Shown here: positions 46,576 to 56,447 of the stretch, in pieces
Numbering within the stretch: the first letter of the stretch is position 1
Layout: each line of letters starts with the position of its first letter
Assembly (NCBI GenBank): GCA_017654935.2
Contig: CM065710.1
Location: 8,642,757-8,706,756, forward strand
Origin: Phymorhynchus buccinoides
Lineage: Eukaryota > Mollusca > Gastropoda > Neogastropoda > Raphitomidae
Reading direction: 5' to 3'
Length of the DNA stretch: 64,000 nucleotides
Position numbers and translations under genes: made by a program
The notes under the pieces: generated by a model
Told to the model about the DNA's origin: nothing
Databases searched by the model: none
The model's input: only the letters and a program-made list of their open reading frames with translations

Positions 46576-47301
46576 CTTAGCATCACCCTCCTCCTCATCC
46601 ACTTCCATCTTGATGACACCGCCTCCTTCCTTCTTTCCTTCCCCGTCTTCCGGGCTCGCCCTCTCTCTTCCTCCCTCCTCCTCCTCCTTTATCCTCCTTC
46701 CTTCAGTCTTCCCTTCCTCCTCCTTCTCCCTGCCTTTTTCTTTCCTCTTTTCTCTCCTCGCCCGCTCGTCTTCCGAATCCTCGTCGCTGGACAGAATTCT
46801 CCTCTTCTTTTTCTCCGGGGCTTTGAGCGTCTCCGAGGAGAAGGAAACCTTCGTCTTTCCTCCTCCGTCTTTCCTATCTTTGTTCCGGTCCTTGCTGCTG
46901 CTGCTGTGCCTGTCTTTCTCCTTTTGTCTGTCCTTCGATCGCTCTTTGTCCCTGGCTTTGCTGTCGTTGTCTTTCCCCTTCTCTCTGTCTCTCCGGTCTT
47001 TCTCGTCCTTGGGCTTGTCTTTCTCTCTCGGTTTCTCCCCGTCTTTCTCTCTCGGTTTCTCCGCGTCTTTCCTTCGCTCTTCTTTCGCTTTCGACTTGTC
47101 CTTTTCCTCTTTGGTTGCCGCGTCTTTTTCTCTGTCCTTTTTGGACGACGACGATGATGACTCGGGTCTGGGAGTTTTTTCGTTTTTGGCGTTGTCGGCG
47201 GTGGCGTCTTTCTTTGGTTTCTTCGTCTTTTCCACCGCGCTGTCTGTCTCTTTTTTGTCTGTGCTGCCGAGTCGTTTTTTCTTCGCGCTTTGCCCCTCCT
47301 C
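46576..47301 (-). CDS. HDGF-related gene, large exon G (charged region)
   Basis: The acceptor TTCCCAG precedes 47301 and the donor AAG|GTAAGC follows 46576; phase 0 at both ends, 242 codons without a stop. Composition is dominated by Lys, Asp, Glu and Arg with repeated DREKDKxKDEKDRRDREKG-like units (EKPREKDGEKPREKDKPKDE), serine clusters (PESSSSSSKK, HSSSSKDR), KVSFSSETLKAPEKKKRRIL, SSDEDSEDERARREKR and a terminal MEVDEEEGDAK. It is expected to be intrinsically disordered and nuclear, like the middle of HDGFL2/LEDGF proteins. The complementary frames (256 and 201 codons on the plus strand) arise from the charged-codon composition and are rejected. Confidence 0.85.
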
Positions 47302-47365
47302 CTGGGAACCAAAATGAAACAAAATGAAACGCAATGAAATGCAATGAATGGAAGTCAGGTTTCAA

Positions 47366-47977
47366 CCCCTTGACTGCCGTATAACGTATTTCGTAAGGGC
47401 TTGATGACGTCACTGATGACGCCATCAGATGAAGGGAAATAAGTTAAGGACATTGGGTTTTTTTTACTTTTGACCTTCACAAGGATATATCCCCAGGCCA
47501 TTTCGCCAGATTGACTTTAACTCATTCGCATGGCAACGATTTTGAATGATTAAAAAAATCACAAATCACTCCAGCCATGCACACAAACAAAACACACATA
47601 AGCAAAAGGAGAAATTAAAGAAGATTACGGGTTTTTACTTCAGGTTTAGACATAGGGAAGAGGTAGATCAGACTTTTTTATATATAGACTTTATATAGAA
47701 ACACTCTCCACACCGATTGGTTTCCCCACAACAAACCATTACAAAAGCAAAGTCAGAGGCAAAATTGAGGTCTAAGGGAGCGGAGCGAGTTTAGAAGTGA
47801 CCAAGGTATGGTGTTTACACATTTACTTCCCTTGAAGCAAATGCATCAAATTGACAGCTATCTATTAATTCCGCACATATATGGCTGGAACGACTTGAAT
47901 GAGTTAACAGTTGTGTTTCCCCTTTGACAATTTTTAATGCGTTTTTTTTCTCTTAAGTTTTCTCTGGCAGTCAATGG
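47366..47977. mobile_element. piggyBac-like MITE family B, copy with internal insertion
   Basis: The left end CCCCTTGACTGCC and the right end GGCAGTCAATGGG are followed by TTAA (the left flank is TTCAA, one change). The interior starts like the 221-223 bp copies (GTATAACGTATTTCG, GATGACGTCACTGATGACG) but is expanded to 612 bp by unrelated AT-rich sequence. Confidence 0.7.
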
Positions 47978-48304
47978 GTTAACGTCCGCTCGGCCGCAAA
48001 AAAAACAAAGCACATGTGGGACGAAACCATCAACCATCCTTCAATTTGTTGACGCAGACACAGGCACACAGACAGACAGTCAGACAGACACACGCAATAA
48101 AAAAATTTTTTTAAGTTTCTTTAGTGAGAGAAGAAACCGGAAGCGGACCGACCAGAAGTAACGATTCAAGGGACATCACTAGCTTTGATAGCTGACGATA
48201 ATGCCAAGTACCGTTCAAACAATATGCTTTCTATCGATTTCTTCTTCTTCTTTTTTTCCGCACTCGTTCAGCTGAAATTGCGGGGGGGGGGGAAATTGTT
48301 GCTG

Positions 48305-48400
48305 ACCGTAATAATAATAATAATAGTGAATCATTTATATAGCGCATTCCTCCACCAATGTGGAGCTCTATGCGCTTAACAACAACAAAAATTAAAAGCA
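48305..48400. mobile_element. LINE 3'-tail fragment (CR1/L2 style)
   Basis: TAATAATAATAATAGTGAATCATTTATATAGCGCATT...GCTCTATGCGCTT is the reverse orientation of the common invertebrate LINE tail with TAAT/ATT repeats. A similar tail in the other orientation is at 49350-49436 (AGCGCTTTGAGCACC, then GCGCTCTATAAATAACCATT and ATT repeats). Confidence 0.65.
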
Positions 48401-48449
48401 ACAAATTCAACAACAAAACGAAATAATCGCTCATGCACATGCAAATAGG

Positions 48450-48488
48450 CATACACATACACACCCCACCCACACATACACGCACATA

Positions 48489-48530
<42 letters not shown>

Positions 48531-48545
48531 CACACACTCACACAC
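48450..48545. repeat. (CA)n microsatellite
   Basis: Interrupted CA repeat following the LINE tail. Confidence 0.9.
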
Positions 48546-48589
48546 ATAGCGTAATCGGAGGTCTCAAAACGTAATAATTACGGGCAAAT

Positions 48590-48659
48590 ACTAGTCAGAA
48601 TATACCATTGCATCTAGGTCTGGGGAAAATGTATCGCCTCACAGTCCGTGAAATATGCG
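48590..48659. mobile_element. MITE end (CCGTATTTT family) at intron position +7
   Basis: GTCTGGGGAAAATGTATCGC, then CTCACAGTCCGTGAAATATGCG, is a diverged right end of the TA-target MITE family. Its terminal base lies 7 nt inside the intron after exon F, just past the donor hexamer. The other end of the element was not recognised. Confidence 0.65.
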
Positions 48660-48665
48660 ACTTGC

Positions 48666-48813
48666 CTTTTTGTTGTTGGGTTTCCTGGCTTTGTCGTCTT
48701 CCTGGTCGCTGCCCTTGACCTTGGCCTTTTCCTCCCCCTCTTCCTCCTCCTCTCTCTCTTTCAGCATCTCCTCCCTCGCTCTCTCCACCCTCGCCATCTC
48801 ATCTATGCGACGT
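48666..48813 (-). CDS. HDGF-related gene, exon F
   Basis: The acceptor CTCTTCAG precedes 48813. The donor is AAG|GCAAGT, a GC-AG type donor with otherwise ideal consensus. Enters in phase 2 and leaves in phase 0, in agreement with exons E and G. Encodes RRIDEMARVERAREEMLKER, an acidic EEEEEGEE run and KVKGSDQEDDKARKP. With exon E this forms one long charged helix that resembles the EARRRELEARRRREQEEE helix of HDGFL2. Confidence 0.8.
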
Positions 48814-48847
48814 CTGAAGAGGGAACAGTCACATAGTTATTATCTCT

Positions 48848-49010
48848 GTGTGTGTGTGTGTGTGTGCGTGTGTGTGTATACGTGTGTGTGTGTGTGTGTG
48901 TGCGTGTGCGTGTGTGTCTGCGTATGTATGTGTGTGTGTGTGTGTGTGTGTGCGTGTGTGTGTATACGTGTGTGTGTATGTGCGTGCATGCGTGCGTGCG
49001 TGCATGTACA
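48848..49010. repeat. (GT)n microsatellite with GCGT variants
   Basis: About 160 bp of GT with interspersed GTGC/GTAT units. Confidence 0.95.
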
Positions 49011-49349
49011 GGTTTGTGTGCGTAGTTTGTGAATGTTCATGTTCTGCTTGTTTATTATTTGATTTCTGTTTTGTTATTTCTGTCTTTCAAAACTTCTCTG
49101 AAAACTCATCTTTTTGAAACCTCATACTCTCACCTCTAATCCACATAGTCCTTGATGATATTACCCTGCAGTATGTGTGTGTGCGTGCGTGCGTGCGTGG
49201 TGTGGGGGGGGGGGGGGAGGAGGGGGGGGGAGGGAGGGCGAGAGATTAATACATGCATTTTGTATGAACAGTCTCACTTATTTTTAATGTTTATATTCAT
49301 TGATACTTGTCTTCATGTTGATTATTCTTGGCTTGGTGTTTATCTGTAT

Positions 49350-49436
49350 GTTAGTGTTTGTCCAGCGCTTTGAGCACCCTGCAAAGGGAGTTAAGCGCTC
49401 TATAAATAACCATTATTATTATTATTATTATTATGG
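49350..49436. mobile_element. LINE 3'-tail fragment, plus orientation
   Basis: CCAGCGCTTTGAGCACCCTG, then TTAAGCGCTCTATAAATAAC and (ATT)n: the canonical CR1/L2-like 3' end. The body upstream is not recognised. Confidence 0.7.
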
Positions 49437-49538
49437 ATGGCTTCAGGTAAAAAAAAAAGAAGCATAATGCAATGCTTATTCTTGTCCATCAGGAAATAAA
49501 ATTTTGACTTTGACTTTCTTTGACACACACGCACATAA

Positions 49539-49570
<32 letters not shown>

Positions 49571-49744
49571 AAAGATGATGATGGTGGTTACATTACTATC
49601 AGTTGTGGCTTTTGGGCTGAGAGAGTGGGGATATTCACGGCACAGGAATTCCCCACATTCTGACTCCTTTTAGCTTTCCGCAGAGAGCTATTTAGGTTTC
49701 AAAAGTTATTTCCTTTAACGAAAGCAAATGCTCTTCTCATTGAT

Positions 49745-50078
49745 TGTGCATGGGCGCAACTCCCCAAAATGAAAAAGAGCACTGAAAGGCAGGGGTCCAG
49801 GGACCCATGACCCCCGGCAGGGTCACAGGGGCAGAGCTAGAGACAGACAGTTAAAATGATGGACAGAGACAGTAGTTTGATAAGCCTTGTGAAATTATTA
49901 CATTGCCTTTGTAAACTTCCAAGATAGAACAACCAAGTTCAAAACGCCCCAAATCGCTTGTGGTCAATTTTGTTTTTTGATGAATTAAAAAAAAAATGTT
50001 AAACTGAAGTTCAGTTTCTGGTAAAATTAAAAGTACTGAAATCAGTGTAAAAATGAACGAGTAGCACACATGATTATG
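49745..50078. repeat. Interspersed repeat, copy 1
   Basis: Shares GGCAGGGGTCCAGGGACCCA, CTTGTGAAATTATTACA, TTTGTAAACTTCCAAGAT and CCCAAATCGCTTGTGGTCAA with 61946-62372. The family is unknown. A G-rich CAGGGACC palindrome-like start may mark an element end. Confidence 0.7.
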
Positions 50079-50138
50079 GTCAGGGATAGGAAAAGACCTT
50101 ACAAGTGGCATACCACTACGAAACAATGCAAGCCTTAA

Positions 50139-50373
50139 CCCTTTCAACGCCAATGTCGCATTTTTGCACCACAATGGCTTAACACCCGTGTCACTAAAAG
50201 GCATCAAATCAGGGCCTGTTATCCAAAGACCCTATTTTCTTAATTTTGGGAGGTAAGGATAAACCTAATGTTATACATGTCACAGAGGAATTCATAATAT
50301 TGCAAAAAAAAAATTTCTCTACCCAATTCAGCTTAATGGTATTTTTGGCTGAAAATAGCTGGCGGTGAAAGGG
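50139..50373. mobile_element. piggyBac-like MITE family A, 235 bp, intact ends
   Basis: Ends CCCTTTCAACGCCA and TGGCGGTGAAAGGG flanked by TTAA on both sides, the diagnostic target duplication of piggyBac. Non-coding interior with ATCCAAAGACCCTATTTTCT and TACATGTCACAGAGGAATTC. Other copies: 55529-56447, 62715-62954, and an end at 57979-57996. Confidence 0.9.
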
Positions 50374-50731
50374 TTAATGAATAAAACACTTGAAATTGGT
50401 TCATATAACTCCCCCAAATGAAAATAAAATGATATATCATTGCTTCAACATTGTGTAACATTTCGCCGCCCGCATGCAAAGGAGACGCAAGTCAAAAGAC
50501 GTCACTTCACATGAGGAATGGAAAACAGTTTGGTCATTTCAGGCCAAATTACGTCACGTTCTGTTAATTTAGCGTCACAATCAGTGTTTTATCTTTGCAG
50601 ATTGTTGTTTTACAGCTCTGTTAGATGATGCAGCTTGTCCAGATCAACTGGTAAGTCCGACACATCGAAGATGACCAATTTTGAGTTACGTCTCTTTAGC
50701 ATGCGGACGGCAATTTGTAAATTGACCTTAA

Positions 50732-50954
50732 CCCCTTGACTGCCATATGACGTATCACATACTGACTTGACGACATCACTGATGACGTCATTACATAAAG
50801 AGGGATAACTCTAATATGATGGTTTTTGCTCTAACAGTCAAGAGAGCTACATATACATTTTGCCAGATTGGCTCTATCAGTTGTCTTTTTCATGGCATGA
50901 TTTGTACAATGATTTTTTTCTTCAATTTTCTCTGGCAGTCAAGCCATGATGGGG
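50732..50954. mobile_element. piggyBac-like MITE family B, 223 bp
   Basis: Ends CCCCTTGACTGCC and GGCAGTCAAGCCATGATGGGG. The left flank is TTAA. The right TTAA is split by the 50958-51357 MITE, which inserted at its internal TA. Interior: TGACGACATCACTGATGACG and TTTTGCCAGATTGGCTCTAT. Confidence 0.85.
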
Positions 50955-50957
50955 TTA

Positions 50958-51357
50958 CCGTAATTTACGGCCTATTAGGTGCAACTTTTTTTTACTGAAC
51001 TTTCACCCCTGCGCCCAATCCGGCGCATGCGCCCTTTCTATACTCTAAACAGAAAAAAGTAAGGGGGTCGAGAGTTGAAATGAACAACTCACCATGCTCT
51101 GGTAGCTTCCACAACAAACCGACAACAGTTCACTCACATTGCACTTTCGCTTCACGATCGTATCTCTTCCGTGATCACAATCGGACACAGCAATAGACCT
51201 GTAATGATGTTACTTTCGCTGTTCGTTTCGTTCTTCCTTTTTTTGATTTCTTTGGTTTCTTTGCGCCTTCTTTGTTCCTGTGTTCAAATTACGATTTTTT
51301 TTTAAAGCAGGGGGTGCGCCTTATGCGCTGTGCCGCCTTATGGGCCGTAAATTACGG
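50958..51357. mobile_element. TA-target MITE (CCGTATTTT family), 400 bp
   Basis: Ends CCGTAATTTACGGCCTATTA and TATGGGCCGTAAATTACGG with TA duplications at both sides. Interior CACCCCTGCGCCCAATCCGG and AGGGGGTGCGCCTTATGCG. Lies inside the target duplication of the preceding piggyBac-like element. Confidence 0.85.
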
Positions 51358-51405
51358 TAATCTCTTCACGAAAATCTGAAACAGCAAAACCAATCACACG
51401 CGTAC

Positions 51406-51495
51406 CTTTCAGCTTCTTCCTGTAGCTTGCGTTCAATCTCCTTCTTCCATTCGGCATCCTTCTTCTTCCAGCTGCTCTCTGTGTCCGATTTGCCG
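51406..51495 (-). CDS. HDGF-related gene, exon E
   Basis: The acceptor CTTTCAG precedes 51495 and the donor AAAG|GTACGC follows 51406; phase 2 in and out. Encodes GKSDTESSWKKKDAEWKKEI and ERKLQEEAE. The tryptophan-containing charged helix is comparable to the SEWKRRDEARRREL segment of HDGFL2 (family knowledge). Confidence 0.8.
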
Positions 51496-51538
51496 CTGAA
51501 AGTGAAAAGGAGAAAAATGCATGTAGATGGAGAGGGAG

Positions 51539-51692
<154 letters not shown>

Positions 51693-52036
51693 GACACTTA
51701 GAGAAACAGAAGCAGAATAGAGGGAGAGGGAGAATATTTCATTTCAAAGTTTTGTTAGCTAAAACTGCAAAGCTTTACCCCTACACACATACACACACAC
51801 GAACACACACACACTAACAAACATCGTCATTTGTTTCTAACCTGCAATGTTTTACCCATACACACACACACACACACACACACTAACAAACATCACCATT
51901 TTCCTCTAACCTGTAAAGTTTTACCCATACACATAGACAGCACACACACACACGCACATACATATATTACACACATACACATACAACACAAACACAACAC
52001 ACACACACTAACAAAACATCGTCATCTTCCTCTAAC

Positions 52037-52157
52037 CTGTCATCATCATCGTCGTCATCATCGCTCAAGGAACTCAGACTGTCGTCGGAAATGGCGGCTG
52101 TCGCTTTGGCTTTGCCCCTTCCACCCCCACCACCACCCGACTTGCGCCCCCCTCCCC
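52037..52157 (-). CDS. HDGF-related gene, exon D
   Basis: The acceptor ATTGCAG precedes 52157 and the donor ACAG|GTTAGA follows 52037; phase 1 in, phase 2 out. Encodes a glycine/arginine-rich run (GGGRKSGGGGGGRGKAKA) followed by AISDDSLSSLSDDDDDDD, with casein-kinase-like acidic serine sites. The acidic tail is coded by a GAT/GAC trinucleotide run that is likely length-variable. Confidence 0.8.
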
Positions 52158-52260
52158 CTGCAATCAATGATCAATCAGTCAATCAATCCAACAGCAATCA
52201 TGAATCAATCAATCTGACAAAATCATCAATACAATTGCAATTACCGTACAATTCGGACTA

Positions 52261-53305
52261 CAGTCGACCCCCTCACGAACGGCCCTCTGAATTACGACCT
52301 CCCCTCTTTTACGACTGAAATATGAATGACGGATCGTTTTTCTTCTAAACTTGCCTCCTCATTTACGACTCCCCATCTAACGCGTTTTGCGACCGTAAAT
52401 CTTGTTGATTTTACGACCGATGCAACACATTCTGACAATTATCAGTCGCAAAAACGATGATATCTATCCTTCTCGGCCTCAGTTCGAGCCGACGCACAGC
52501 TGGGGTACCACTGTTGTTAGGTCAATCTCACGAACCGTTCTCATGCCGAAATTGAAGAATTTAATCAGCGATATCACGATCTGACCACTAAATGTCACCA
52601 CTTTTATGCACATGTGTCATCACTGAGCAGTTTATGATCAAAGTTTGAACTGAAACGGTCGCGATCGTGTCGATCTTTACGAACTCTGTGCACACGTAGG
52701 CCTAAATGCGAAGTCAACTCCCAAGTTGAAACTAGGTGATCGGTCACACTCCATAAGTTGGAACTCAGTGAATGGTCTCACTTTACAAAAAATAAGTTGA
52801 AAAGCAGCTCCTTTCCGTTATCAAACTGATAAATCGGCGTTAGTGCGTGCACTGAAACACTCACTGAATGCAAACAACACACAAAATCCGATAAATGAAA
52901 GCAGCTGGCGCATTAGCGTTTGCCGTGATTTCGTATTTGCGGTGTGTGCGGCGCCATTTTGTCAGCCGAGTTGTATGCGCGGTAAAAGTTCCGTGTGTGC
53001 AAACTGTGATTGAAAATGAACTGCCAGAGCGTAAAATGGCGAAAATTAGGTCTGTACTGTTGTTATGTGTAGTTTGTGTGTGAGTGCAACACGGGCCGCG
53101 AGCACACCCCCGTTTTCGTATATTAGCTAATGATGTTTCATTCAAGAATGACGGAGAAAGCATGTTTTAGTTCTAGTGTATGCATGTGCTGTGCGTCATA
53201 TACGGTGTAGTGAGTCACTGAGTGCATTGTTTTGGTCACCCCTGATTTAAGACCCCCCTCTTTTACGAATTATTTTTTGAAGGTCTTAAAAGAGGGGGTC
53301 GACTG
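52261..53305. mobile_element. Tigger/pogo-like non-autonomous element, 1045 bp
   Basis: Ends CAGTCGACCCCCTC and GAGGGGGTCGACTG flanked by TA. Subterminal ACGACC and GGTCTT motifs parallel the CAGTGGAACC...AAGACC ends of the smaller MITEs, so the two are related by end structure. No transposase is visible. The interior frame 52895-53083 lacks any domain. Confidence 0.8.
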
Positions 53306-53372
53306 TATAAGGCACACATGTATATTAGCCACATCCACTGAATTTACATAATCTTACGTATTCATTCATATA

Positions 53373-53949
53373 CCGTATTTTTCGGCTCATTAGGCGCTGC
53401 TGTGTATACGGCGAATAGGGCAATTTTCAAGAAAAATCTGACAAAATCCAAGTAAAAGGCGCCCTCGTTTATAAGGCGATACACACCTCACAAAACAAAG
53501 TCGAAGTTTGAAGCCCGTACACGTCTTGTAAATGATTACCGACCGCCATTATTGTTGTCGTAAACGAGAGTTGGCTCCCTTCTCAAATAATCGAAACTTC
53601 CGTTTTTGCGACTTCCGGTTGCTGTGTTTGGCCAATTCTTCGCGAAAACTGGTAGAATTATGGCATTTTAAGCTCTACAACGATGCTTTTTACATCCAAT
53701 GAAGGGTTGTGGCATCTGTTGGACGGTATCTTGGACGATAACAGGGATTTTGAAGCATTTTAACGTGAGTATTCGTCGTATCAGCGACTCGTTACCACTT
53801 TCGATGTTGTGACTCACAGTAGACTGTACTGAGTATGGCAATCGTTGCCTCTTCTCACGATTTTGTTCACTTATAGGGCGCCCTCGTTTATTAGGCGCAT
53901 AGGTCGAAATTGGAGAAAAAAATATTGCCTTATAGTCCGAAAAATACGG
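53373..53949. mobile_element. TA-target MITE (CCGTATTTT family), 577 bp
   Basis: Ends CCGTATTTTTCGGCTCATTA and TTATAGTCCGAAAAATACGG flanked by TA. Longer than the 160-bp members, with AGGCGCCCTCGTTTATAAGG near the left and CGCCCTCGTTTATTAGGCGC near the right. A further diverged member (AAGCCGC...GCGGCTTATAGTCCGC) extends from 53952 to 54505 and encloses the next entry. Confidence 0.8.
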
Positions 53950-53951
53950 TA

Positions 53952-54505
53952 TAAGCCGCAGCAGTTCATAAGCCGCACACAAAATTACACGCACAAAACA
54001 GCTCACAAAGTTTAACCCCTTGACTGCCAGAGAAAATTAAAGAAAAAATCCTTGTACAAATCATGCCATGAAAAAGACAACTGATAGAGCCAATCTGGCA
54101 AAATGGTCTGGGGATATAACTCTCTTGACTGTGATAGAGCAAAAGCCAGCTTATCAGAGTTATTCCTTTTCATCTGAAGACGTCATCAGTGATGTCATGA
54201 AGACAGTACGTGATACATTATACGGCAGTCAAGGGGTTAAGGGAAAAAACTATAGAATTTGAAATAACTGTAATTATAATAATCTGAAACATTTTAAACA
54301 TGGGATTTGAAGCTATTAACAGTGAAAACCAAGTCTGAGAGCTACAATGAAGATCAAAATAGGCCGGAAAGTGTGTCTCGAAGCAGATTTAATGGCACTG
54401 ATAAATGTAGAAGGGGGACAATCAATAGACAAACCGCATCGGTATATAAGCCGCATGGGCCAAAGTTGAGGGAAAAAGTAGCGGCTTATAGTCCGCATTT
54501 TACGG
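53952..54505. mobile_element. Diverged CCGTATTTT-family MITE carrying a nested insertion
   Basis: Right end GCGGCTTATAGTCCGCATTTTACGG near 54481-54505 with TA after it (given here in parts: GCGGCTTATAGTCC and GCATTTTACGG). The left end is truncated at TAAGCCGCAGCAG, abutting the 53373-53949 element. The piggyBac-like copy 54016-54236 is inserted within it. Confidence 0.65.
54016..54236. mobile_element. piggyBac-like MITE family B, 221 bp, intact
   Basis: Ends CCCCTTGACTGCCAGAG and TACGGCAGTCAAGGGG with perfect TTAA at both sides; opposite orientation to 50732-50954. The ACGTCATCAGTGATGTCATGA palindromic core is conserved. The 64-codon frame inside is not a gene. Confidence 0.9.
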
Positions 54506-54506
54506 T

Positions 54507-55204
54507 ATCTGTCAATCCGATTGCTGCTTCCCAATCATCCAATCAATCTATCTGCAATTTTGAATAAACCAATCCACTCACAATCTATCAATCTGCCTCC
54601 AATCATCCGTCAATCCCAGTCTAAAATCATCAATCCAAAAGCAACCCTCAATCAACAAACAAACAAGTACAAGTGTAAAGTGACGTTGTTTTCTTCACTA
54701 GAGACAAAACAAAACTTCAATCAATCAATCAATCAGAATGCAATGATCAGCTCCTAGCATAACACCACCAGTCTCCAAAATCCTCCAAAGTCGGAGTGTG
54801 GCTGCTCACGTGGCGGGGTAATCAAAAACGGTCACACACGTAATGTTCTCAACCCTAGCTGGTGCGTTTGTACCATAGTGTTCAAGTGCTTCTTCGGCTG
54901 TTGGGATGATCCCTGGAGTCTTTTAGCCAGGGTACGACAACAAACAACCATAAAACTTTTTTAAAGACCCACTAGATCATGTGTCAAAATCACGGGTTTC
55001 AAGTGTTTTCCCTCTTATAGCTGGTAATAAATCTTGTTTTGACCAAGTCTGACCCATACAAATGCCCCCAAATTCAAACCGAAACATCATTTTAAAGAGC
55101 AGCCTCAATTTGAAGTTGGGAACATGTGTATGTGGGTCACAGCTACCCAAGGGACTTAATTGTGGTGCGTCAGTGTGTCTTTAAAACAAAACAAAAAACC
55201 TTAC
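54507..55204. other. Intron, AATC-rich and otherwise featureless
   Basis: Clusters of CAATCAAT/AATCCATC motifs at 54535-54740 (also 52160-52220). No element ends recognised between 54,760 and 55,200. Confidence 0.5.
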
Positions 55205-55496
55205 CTCTTTTGGCTCCAGAAGCCGGCGCCTTGGGGGTGCGCTTGGCCGGGGTTTTGAACTGGCTTCTCCGCGGAGCCTTCTTGGCTGGCTTTTTCACCA
55301 CCGCCTCATCCTCATCCTCATCTTCATCCCCACTACCCTTTTCATCGTCGTCGTCATCACCATCATCGTCAACGTCGTCGTTTCCGTCACTGCCGGAGGA
55401 AGTCGCTTTCTTCTTGGAGGCCCGCTTCCCGCCTTTCTTTGGCGGGGCCTGTTGTTTCTTTTTCTTGGACAAGGTTCCGATCTCAATCTCAAAGTT
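55205..55496 (-). CDS. HDGF-related gene, exon C
   Basis: The acceptor CATTCCAG precedes 55496 and the donor AGAG|GTAAGG follows 55205; phase 0 in, phase 1 out. Encodes NFEIEIGTLSKKKKQQAPPK, a Lys-rich block (KKGGKRASKKKATSSGSDG), a long acidic block (DDVDDDGDDDDDEKGSGDED) and a basic Pro-rich end (KKPAKKAPRRSQFKTPAKRT). AT-hook/NLS-like basic clusters flank the acidic centre, typical for chromatin-associated HDGF relatives. Confidence 0.8.
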
Positions 55497-55528
55497 CTGG
55501 AATGAGCAGAAACGGTGATTTGGATTAA

Positions 55529-56447
55529 CCCTTTCGCCGCCAATGTCGCATTTATCAGGGCTCCCAATCGTCCCGCAAAACAAGGGGTCCGAGGGACTCC
55601 TTCACTTATAGCATAGAGGGTCTTAGAGGAGGGATAGAGGGTCCCAGTGGCATTGTGAATGCTAAAAAGAATTTTTCTAGTGCATCCCTGGGACCCCCTG
55701 CACATTCTTTTAGCACTCGGTTAGAGGGTCCTTTAGAATGTTAGTACTTCATAGACCCCCAAATGGGGGTCCTGGGAGTGGGAGCCCTGTTTATGCACCA
55801 CAATGTTATCCAAAGACCCTATTTTCTTAATTTTGAGAGGTAAAGATAGGCCTAAAGATGTACATGTCACAGAGGAATTCTCAATATTGCAGGGTGTTTT
55901 TGTTTGTGACACAAGCCCAAAACCTATAACTCACTTTGTCGGTCTGTCGGTCGGTCGGTCCAAAATTGTCGCACATATTATAAAAGAGAAAGAAAAGTAC
56001 AGACAGAAAAAAAATACTTGGGCAGAAAGTAACATTTCAGTTGTCATATCTACAGTCCTTAGGTATGGAAAGAATTGCATACTGAACAGAGCACATGAAT
56101 CTTCATTTTATTATTTTTAAAGCGTACAAAATAATAAACATACGTAATACAGACACTGCAACAGACACGACGAGTATGCGGTGCTTCTTTCGATGAGTAT
56201 TAGTAGGATAAATAGTTTTAAATGTTTTCCAACAGATATAAAAAGTTACGAAATGGTGCAGAGATAACATTCTGGTTTACAGATTAAAATTATTGAAAAG
56301 CCAGGGGAGGCGACTCAGTGTATGTAATGATTGGAGTGGTAAAAATAGACCGCTGCCAGAAACAATTGCGAATCCGCGCTTGTTTCTTCTCTACCCAGCT
56401 AAGTTTAATGGTATTTTGAGGCTGAGAAATGGCTGGCGGTGAAAGGG
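55529..56447. mobile_element. piggyBac-like MITE family A with two nested insertions
   Basis: Ends CCCTTTCGCCGCCA and TGGCGGTGAAAGGG, TTAA on both sides. The first insertion is the CAGGGCTCCC MITE (55556-55789). A second ~490-bp insertion occupies about 55894-56388, judged by comparison with the 235-bp copy at 50139-50373. A (GGTC)n-like GTCGGTCTGTCGGTCGGTCG run lies inside the second insertion. Confidence 0.8.
55556..55789. mobile_element. MITE with CAGGGCTCCCA termini, copy 2, TTTAT duplication
   Basis: CAGGGCTCCCAATCG at the left and GTGGGAGCCCTG at the right; perfect 5-bp duplication TTTAT on both sides. Relative to 43427-43642 it is inverted. Inserted into the piggyBac-like element 55529-56447, giving a relative age order. 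Confidence 0.9.

Noticed and set aside
46547..47317. 256-, 201- and 207-codon frames overlapping exon G
   Set aside because: Complement or shifted frames of a Lys/Glu/Arg-rich exon; only the 46576-47301 minus frame has matching splice sites and phases.
53668..54006. 112-codon minus-strand frame
   Set aside because: Crosses the border of two MITEs and includes their terminal repeats; no domain.
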